Shown here piece by piece: positions 56,887 to 64,000 of a DNA stretch of 64,000 bases. The stretch spans positions 3,234,701 to 3,298,700 of the forward strand of contig OY783204.1 in NCBI GenBank assembly GCA_963678705.1, read 5' to 3'. Under the pieces are notes generated by a model. The model saw only the letters and a list, made by a program, of their open reading frames with translations. It had not been told where the DNA came from and made no database searches. This DNA comes from Panorpa germanica. Taxonomy: Eukaryota; Arthropoda; Insecta; Mecoptera; Panorpidae. The first letter of the stretch is position 1, and every line of letters starts with the position of its first letter. A program made the translations under genes and the position numbers.

Positions 56887-59089
56887 GGTGTTGACTATTA
56901 CTTTAACAATACCTTATTCATTGTGCATTTTGTTTTTAGAAAAATGTATGGAGACTATTTGATGTTCGCTGAAAGATATGATCATAAAATGAATCCTTCG
57001 ATGCATTTTGAAATAATAATGAAGGTAAATATATATATAACAATTAGATATTGTAAATATTAATATTGCAGAAATTCTTGTATTATGAGAGGAGAATGTA
57101 GGGGAATAATTACGCATTTTTTGATAACTGAGATTATGAGTTTTTAGTTATAATTCAACAAAAATTAAGCTCAACAAACATTGCAATGTTAATGGACTTT
57201 TAAGGTTCCCTTGCTTTACAAAAAACGTTTTTAAACTTTACTTCTTGTACTTTTCTATGGAAGAGAATAAATCGACCTAAATTCTTTATGGAAACATTAG
57301 CGTCTAATAATAAAAATGATTTTATTCGTTACACAGTGATATCTTGTTTCGATTGGCATAACGGCAAATAAAATATTAAAATAGTTTTATCATTGAATTA
57401 ATAATAATTTGTAAACATTGTTCAATAGAAATTTCTTTAATGTTTCATTCCAGACTTGGTTTAACGGGGTGCATTTTATGTAGCATATTGTGATTGCCGA
57501 TTTATAAGTGTTATTACATTTTGTTAAAAACATTTTTTGAACAGAGTTATGTAGACATATTAATATCATAGGGTTTTACTTTTAGATACCAGTCGTCTCC
57601 TTGCCTTAAATGTTGAGATGGAAGCCTTATGTGTCCAGTGGCCTGCAGTCTGTAAAGGTGAATAGAATGTAGTAATGGTATGAAGGCATAACTTTACTCA
57701 GCAAAACCACAACTACTCTACAGAAACGAAATTACACTTTGCTGAGGTAAATATATAATTTCATATGGAAAAGTGTGGCAACATTTTGTTTTCTTGGGCT
57801 CTGCATCTAATTTTCATAGTGAAACTGCAATGATTGACAATAACATCTAGTGACTTTGCAGCAGCAGACTTTTAAAATACTTAAAAATTCATTTTTCTAA
57901 AACGAAAATTTATGTTTAGTCCTGCCGCCAAGTAGACTGAAATTTAATATTTTGGGGATAAGGATGGGTCAATTTAGACAAATAATTATTTTTTTTGTAA
58001 CTGTTAATGAACTCTTAATTATTCAAGTTCACAAATTGTTTTTTACTATTTTGTTTGCTCTATTCAACTGTCAAGTGTTTCAGTGCATTCTTCAAATCAA
58101 TAGATTTAATAAAACTGTTTAATTCTGTGAAACTTTAAGAAATTATTATTTATTATTAATTATTTCTTTGAACTACTTTGGTTCCTTTCTCATGGATTGT
58201 GATTTTTTGTTCAATTAAGTTTTTATTTTAATTCTTTTTAAAAGTAATATTTTTTTTTTCGTTTCAGAACAGTTTTCGCTGTGCTAGCTAGTGCTGGTTT
58301 GTATGATGCATTTCTTTAAGAAAATAGATTATTGCTGTTTTAGGGTAAGTGCTTTTTGATTTACATTGTTTAACCCATGGGTTGAAATATTTGTAATATA
58401 TCAGAAAGGAGAACTTCAAATTGACGCGATCATTGATTGGTTTTACCATAATTATCAAAGAAGTAACAGCTCAAGAGGTGGTAAAAGTATTATTTTTCCT
58501 TAACAACTTTGCTGTCGATTTTTAAACTATTTTCTGATAAACTATCGAGTTCTAATTTTGAACACTCTCTGTAAATACTCTGTTCAATTTCTTTTTGCTA
58601 ATACTAATTTGCGGTTCAAAAGTTTCTTTATAAACAAGTAAATAAACAATAAACTAAACAGTAGAAAAATAGAAGTGAACTAAAAACTTTCATTGGAAAT
58701 GCTCATCTTTTCATTTAGAGCTATCAACTGAAGACGCTTCACCCCACTGACAAATAAAAACCATTAAATTAAATTTAAGTTTTGTTTTTTTGTATCTATG
58801 AACAGTATTGTTTTTTTATTATTGAATTTTTCTGTTATATATGTTCTCTCTTTCTCTAATGGATAATTCAAGTTCAACAAATTAATGTTAAACCAACATT
58901 ATTTTTATTTAACAAATTAATAATAAACCAAAATACTCTGAATTCACGAAGTACTTTATTACAAACGACAAATTATTGATACAACTGCTTACTACTTAAA
59001 TTAGATGTTCTCGGGCAGAGTTACTATTTTTGATTGCTTTACTTGCAAATTCAAAGATATTTATTAATCAAATGTTATTACAATAATTA
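56887..59089. other. AT-rich stretch, no gene seen
   Basis: No supported coding frame or element ends. Several T-runs near 58245-58260. Confidence 0.45.
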
Positions 59090-60230
59090 ATATTTAATTA
59101 CAATGTGTCTTATTCTAATGTATGGCGCATAAGATAAGTCGTGTGCTAGTTTTAAACATTTGTTTTGCATAATTTGCAATTTCTTTTTGTTGTAGTATTG
59201 GAAGTATTTTTCCATATTTGTGCCCCTTAGGTTAATGTCGATTGATAATTGTGTTGTATGTTAAGTTTCTCTATCTTTCTTTTGGAGTCCGTTTAGTGCC
59301 CCAATAATAGGGCCATTTAATAATATTGTTGTCTATTTTTATCTTGGCATTTGGAGGATTTCGCTGATATGTACAAAATTGGTTGCTGCTTTTCTTGTGT
59401 TTATTTTTAGTTTCCATCTAAAGTTTCCAAAATAATATTCTTTCAGTTCGTCCAAGGCTTCTGATAGTGTAGATTTCTATGTCATCTGCAAACAATGTCA
59501 AGTGGGTGTTGTCTGTTTTTGGAATATCATTGATGAAGTAGTTGTACAGTGATGGGTTAAGTAAAGAGCCTTGGTGAACTCCTGTTGGTATTTCTCTCGT
59601 TGTAGATACATCGTCGTTTAGTTAAACTTTGAATATTCTATGTTTCAAGTAAGCCTAGTTGGTAAATGTATTGTCGTTAGTTTGTGTATTAAGCCATCAT
59701 GCCACACTGTGTCAAAAGCTTTTTCCATGTCCAGTAGTACAAATCCTGTATTTCTTTTCGTATTAAATTGCATTGACACACGTTCGACAATTCCGAATTG
59801 TTCTTTTATTATGTTGTTGTTGGTGTGTTCGAAAGTTTGCATGCGGTTTAAAATTATTCTTTATATGATTTTACTGATGTGTGATAATAAACTAATTGGT
59901 CTATAATTGTGTGCTGGTCTATAACAGTGTTGGTTTTCTTAGGTTTGTGGAAGGCTAAAACTTTAGCAGTTTTCCAGCTTGTTGGGTTGTATCTTATGCT
60001 TAAGCAGGTGTTGAACATTTTGCAGAGGTATATTATAGCTTTCTTGACAAGATTGTTTAGTACTACGTTTGAGATATCATCTATACGTGGAGGTTTCTTG
60101 TTATTTGATTTCTTTATAAAAGGGGTTTTCCATCCAGGGGTTTATATCTACACCAAACATTTGCAAAATAATACCAGAAACTTGCAGGGTAATTATTGTA
60201 GTACTCCAAGATTACATAAAATTAAGTTAT
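59090..60230 (-). pseudogene. Jockey-like LINE reverse transcriptase remnant
   Basis: Minus-strand ORF2 remains in several frames, read from 60230 downward. KKPPRIDDISNVVLNNLVKK and YNPTSWKTAKVLAFHKPKK (about 60120-59935) are the RT start. RNTGFVLLDMEKAFDTVWHD (59750-59690) has the first catalytic Asp. GVHQGSLLNPSLYNYFINDI and LTLFADD (about 59590-59480) hold the second block and catalytic pair. KLKINTRKAATNF (about 59400) and NKKKLQIMQNKCLKLA (about 59190) are thumb and tail. Many stops. It is a degraded copy unrelated to the R1-like and R2-like pieces. Confidence 0.8.
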
Positions 60231-60417
60231 GCTTTTAAAGCTAGCAGTCTTATATTTTGTCCAACATATTACAGTTATTATTTCATATTATTTTCATTAT
60301 TTCATATTAACTAATATCCCATTGTTATCACATTTATATTAATTAATCATTACTTCAGCTATCAGAAAAGTTGACGAACTCCACTTGGTTGATATTGTAT
60401 AATATGACATGACAAAA

Positions 60418-60672
60418 TCATCTACGTTTACTGCACACTACTGATTCACAAACAGCTGAGATAACTGTGATATAGGCTGTGAATATGATGTCGTTTTCTA
60501 CATGGGGTACTATTTCCGGGTGCATTTTGTTCAACTCACCCTCCATATGCCTCGCAAACGCTTTATTCATACTAGGCTTTTTTTTTAGCCTTTCCGCAAC
60601 TAACTGCAGCACTTTCTTGTTTGTTGTTGCGTTTTCTTGTTTGTTTTCGTCTTCGGACTGAAAATGACTCGT
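60418..60672 (-). CDS. BESS/MADF-like C-terminal exon, remnant
   Basis: Minus-strand block after an acceptor ATTTTTTATTTTAG. It encodes SEDENKQENATTNKKVLQLV then AERLKKKPSMNKAFARHMEG and ELNKMHPEIVPHVENDIIFT, ending in a stop. The pattern (charged linker, FA-HM--EL-KM, ENDIIF-A) resembles the C-terminal BESS-like helix pair of MADF proteins, which are often encoded as accessory genes in Harbinger elements. No MADF domain was found attached. It could also be a host gene exon; moderate to low certainty. Confidence 0.35.
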   Translation of the reverse strand, partial: TSHFQSEDENKQENATTNKKVLQLVAERLKKKPSMNKAFARHMEGELNKMHPEIVPHVENDIIFTAYITVISAVCESVVCSKRR

Positions 60673-61189
60673 CCTAAAATAAAAAATAAATTATTAATAA
60701 TTTTTGTTTGTTTTAGTTTCCCTAGAATGAATTTTAATAGAGAAAAGTTGTTCAAGGTTTTCAAAATAGATGGCGATTTCCAAATTCTCTGAGGTCTATT
60801 GTCGGCAAGCATGTCCGCACAATTCCGTCAAAAGGAAGTGGTTCACTGTATTGGAATTATAAGAAGTATAGTTCTTTTGTTCTATTGCGGATTCGAATTA
60901 CGAATTCATAATGTGTGATGTTGGGACTAATGGAAGTGTATGAGATGGTGGCGTGATACTAAGTTCAAGTTCATGATACTAAGTTTTACGAAAATGCGTT
61001 TGGTATACTGTCAAGTAGATTTAAACTTTTTCAGTTCACTATAAATATGAAAAATATTAAAAATGTTAATATTCTCGTCTTGACGTGCTGTTATCTTTAC
61101 AATTTTCTGTGGAGACGATCTCTATATGCATACAGTACACCCGATTGCACATGAGATTATTGAACTGCGAGTGTTTAGCAGAACTCCAG

Positions 61190-61345
61190 AATAACACTAA
61201 CAGTGGGAGGATTGAGAATGACGGTAAACATTGTAGAAATAAGTTTGTGCAATATTTTATTAATGAAGGAAGAGGTGAATGGCAAGATGAGTCAATACAA
61301 AAAAACACATTTTGGAAAATTATGTTTCCTAATAATATGAAATAA
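61190..61345 (+). pseudogene. Harbinger-type transposase C-terminal fragment
   Basis: The end of an 86-codon frame reads NDGKHCRNKFVQYFINEGRG then EWQDESIQ, matching the R-x-x-x-x-YFxNEGxVxWQ end of HARBI1-like transposases. Nothing upstream of it is recognisable. With the BESS/MADF-like exon on the other strand it may be what is left of one Harbinger element. Confidence 0.4.
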
Positions 61346-61744
61346 ATTTCTTGATTATTTACTGTAGCTTTGCAGTTACTTACCATCTCTTCTTTTCTAT
61401 TCTCGATCTTGATAGTAATTATCTCCATAGTGCTGACGTTAGCTTGAGTAGGCTCGCGGTCGCTGATGAATGACATTAAATCATAATACCAAAGAGTCTA
61501 TCTATAAATTTCGCTAATTCCTGCATCACTTCTTTCACTTTTTTTAAAATCGTTTGAGAAAGTGGTCCGCAGGTGTTTATTCTATATTTTACCATTTTGT
61601 GGCCTTTTCGTCGTATTCTTGGACCTTCTCTAATTATCTATTATATGCGGCCTCTCTCACATTACTATGGTGGTAAATTGAATCGATTTTATTTCATAAA
61701 CATCTTTATATATTTCAATAAATTCAATAATGAAATCATTCATT

Positions 61745-62520
61745 TTGGAAAGCTGTAAAAGTTCTGAAATGTAGTAAAACCAATAATAATAATGTGTTTA
61801 AAATTAGGTATAAACTTGGTTATATGATATGATTCCCTTTCAGCAACACATTTATATTTATTCCGGTCAGTGTTTTTAATGTTGATGTTAAGAGAGTCGA
61901 AAAGTTTGTTGAAGAAGTCTAGCAATTCTGGCGTACCATACGCATATTTACCAACTTGTTCTGGAGCTAAAATCAAGATAAAAATTACTATAGTATATTT
62001 ATAATTATAAAATCAAAAAATTTAAAATCATAACAAATTGTTACCTGTCTCACTGTAGACCTGCAAACAAGATGCCACTCGTTGGCTAAACACCTGTGAA
62101 CAGTATTTCACTCTCATTATCCTAATCTTGCTCTTTAACACGTGGTAATCGGTCAAATTTGGTACAGCTTGAATTATGTAACATTTGTCTATTTCGTACA
62201 ATTTCGATATGCTGTTCCATGATGCATGTACCTCATTACCACTCTTATGGAATATAATATCTGCATCAATGAAGGTATTTCGAATTTGTTTTAACATATG
62301 GGAGACATCATAAAAATGTAGCATTTTACGCCCACTAATTATAATATGGTTATTATCGTCATTATTGCTTTCTGCTTTTATGATTTTAATAGCAGATACA
62401 TTGGTTGAGGCCTGGTCACAAATAAGGACTTCTGGTTCCAGTCCTGTTGAACTAACGCTATTGACTACTTCTTTTAGTATTTTGACTAGGTTTATGTGAG
62501 CTTAAACCACTAGACATGTC
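61745..62520 (-). pseudogene. P-element/THAP9-like transposase, middle part
   Basis: Minus strand, read downward: VSSTGLEPEVLICDQASTNV SAIKII (about 62460-62385), GRKMLHFYDVSHMLKQIRNT FID, WNSISKLYEIDKCYIIQAVP, then SQRVASCLQVYSET with a donor near 62043 and an acceptor near 61971 leading to APEQVGKYAYGTPELLDFFN KLFDSLN. The DQxSxN, YDxxHxLKxIRN and LFDSLN blocks are typical of P-element/THAP9 transposases (RNase H-fold DDE core with a GTP-binding insertion). Ends and start are missing and a stop lies near 62455. A C-terminal piece of a similar transposase is at 25490 on the plus strand. Confidence 0.7.
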
Positions 62521-64000
62521 CCAGATATATTTTATAAAAAAATCGTTAATACCTGCAATGAATTTATCCAATATAAGTTTTATTAATAATATAATTATAT
62601 TAATAATAATAATATTTATATATAATTTTGCAGCAAACCTGTCTTAAGGTAGTTGTATCGTGGAATGACTTTTCAAAGGATTTTAATAAAACTTCATTTA
62701 ATTGCTCTTTAATTAATTATAAGACATATTGACCTCAGGTCGATTAAAATTTACCACTCCATTATTGAGAAAAACGATATTAAAGTTTTGTTATTTTAAC
62801 ACAGGCTCTTATGGGAAATAGTAATTTCAATGTTATTTTTATTGAATAAAATAAAAACGATTCAAAGGAATTCAATAAAAATTTAATATATTATAGAAAC
62901 AGTAGTTATTAATCACATAAAAAAAAAATGGAAATTATTGTCCACGCCATTACAGAAATAAAATTTTGTAAACATTGAAAATTTTTATAAAATCAAGAAA
63001 TGACTTAATATGTAGTAGCGACAAGTCCTGTCCTGATATTGACAGCTATAGCCTGCTGATAAGCTGCTTGTCTTAACTCTATGCACTATGCAATGCTCCT
63101 CTGCCTAAAGTGCACCTCTGCACTAGTCTAGCATGTAGTTCATACATCACAAGTTAGTTGTAATAAATCTCTAAATTTGTATTCAAATATATATATTTGT
63201 AAGACTAAAATAGGAGATACATTTCAATTATATTATACATTTCATATAAAACATTAGTAGCAAAATATTATATATTGTATTTTATATGTAGGATACGAGA
63301 TATATGTATATATATATACTCGTATATACTCCTATACTTATTTTATATAACTTATTTGCTTTTTAAAAGGTACCTAATATCACTGTGACAAATTATTTTC
63401 CTTTAATTTTTTCTGCTTTGACTTCAAATGTTCTTTATACTTACAAGAATTACTATTGATAATGTAAGGCAAAAGTATAGTGGTATATTAAGTACAAACA
63501 CTCAATACAAGATAGTATTTTCTTTTTATACACTTCACATGCTAACGCATACAACTACTACATCGCAATATACTACGTTGCCAAGTTGTGGTTGCTATCC
63601 CCACTATGCGTATAGTGTTAAAGCTATACATCTGTTTTATTAACTGATCAAACTGGGTGAAACATTTTGAAGAACACTCAAAAAAATTCTAATTTATTCC
63701 TCTACAATGGACCCAGTTATATAATTATATATCTGTTTTTAAAAAAACATCTGTAGAACCGTTCTCGAGATATACGATAAAGCGATGCCTTTTTATGCTT
63801 TGTAGGTCTTCTACATCTTAAATATGACCATCTTAAGTATTATAATCTTGGTTCACGGATTGTTAAAATTCATAACATTTTTAAATTTTATCAAATTCTG
63901 TGATTTTGGTAGTGAACTACCTTATATGAAATCGGTTTAGACATTTTTCTCAAAACATCATTTTTTCAAACGATGTATTCTTTAGCTCCGTCATTTTAAA
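62521..64000. other. AT-rich stretch, no gene seen
   Basis: No supported coding frame. Contains a TATA-rich simple stretch at 63300-63350. The short open frames here look like chance. Confidence 0.45.

Noticed and set aside
1-64000. tRNA, rRNA, CRISPR arrays, bacterial operons or ribosome-binding sites
   Set aside because: None seen. Introns, animal transposons and the EcKinase family point to a eukaryotic nuclear sequence.

Overview
The window looks like an AT-rich, intron-containing insect nuclear genome. The evidence is a five-exon ecdysteroid-kinase-like (EcKinase/CHK) gene, several animal-type transposable elements (Helitron, BEL/Pao, Ty3/gypsy-type LTR, R2-like, R1-like, Jockey-like, Harbinger, P-element/THAP9-like) and no operon-like spacing. 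The insect order cannot be fixed from the sequence. Exon calls come from GT/AG sites, phase agreement and family resemblance read by eye; no database search was run.

Layout. (1) 1-17104 is a composite transposon block. A chimeric unit occurs twice in tandem, about 8.88 kb apart and almost identical: R2-like zinc-finger/Myb N-terminus, two unrecognised ORFs, the end of exon 1 of an outer Helitron, then an inner Helitron inserted in the first intron of the outer one. Copy A (from 1) lacks 522 bp of the inner Helitron and breaks off at 5230 into the 3' half of a BEL/Pao element (pol remnant plus LTR, to 8812). Copy B (from 8878) keeps the inner Helitron to its 3' end (16286) and then returns to the outer Helitron, which ends at 17104. 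(2) 17131-26165 is a graveyard of fragments: HARBI1-like transposase, Jockey-like endonuclease, R2-like C-terminus with its endonuclease, R1-like reverse transcriptase, a four-exon SGNH-hydrolase-like reading frame lying between two copies of a 77-nt R1 segment, a P-element-like C-terminus and a LINE C-terminal tail. (3) 26166-36213 is AT-rich and mostly without recognisable genes; it holds one duplicated 88-nt candidate exon and a dispersed repeat. (4) 36214-48951 is the EcKinase-like gene: five exons, 1230 nt, 409 residues, phase-consistent. Its introns hold two copies of one TIR element, another TIR element, and an intact 5.6-kb Helitron (42422-48020) that sits inside the second TIR copy. 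(5) 51409-56882 is a young LTR retrotransposon: 823-bp LTRs that look identical, ATAT target duplication, one 831-codon Gag-protease-partial-RT frame, most of pol deleted. (6) 59090-62520 holds minus-strand Jockey-like RT remains, a BESS/MADF-like exon, a Harbinger transposase tail and a P-element/THAP9-like transposase.

How the parts relate. The only clearly host gene is the EcKinase-like gene; its Brenner-type HGD motif reads HGN, so it may be catalytically changed. The intact Helitron could supply Rep-helicase in trans to Helitrons whose ends survive. The two TIR-element copies give an internal empty site that fixes the Helitron insertion to the base. The most unexpected item is the intron-bearing SGNH-like frame between R1 fragments.
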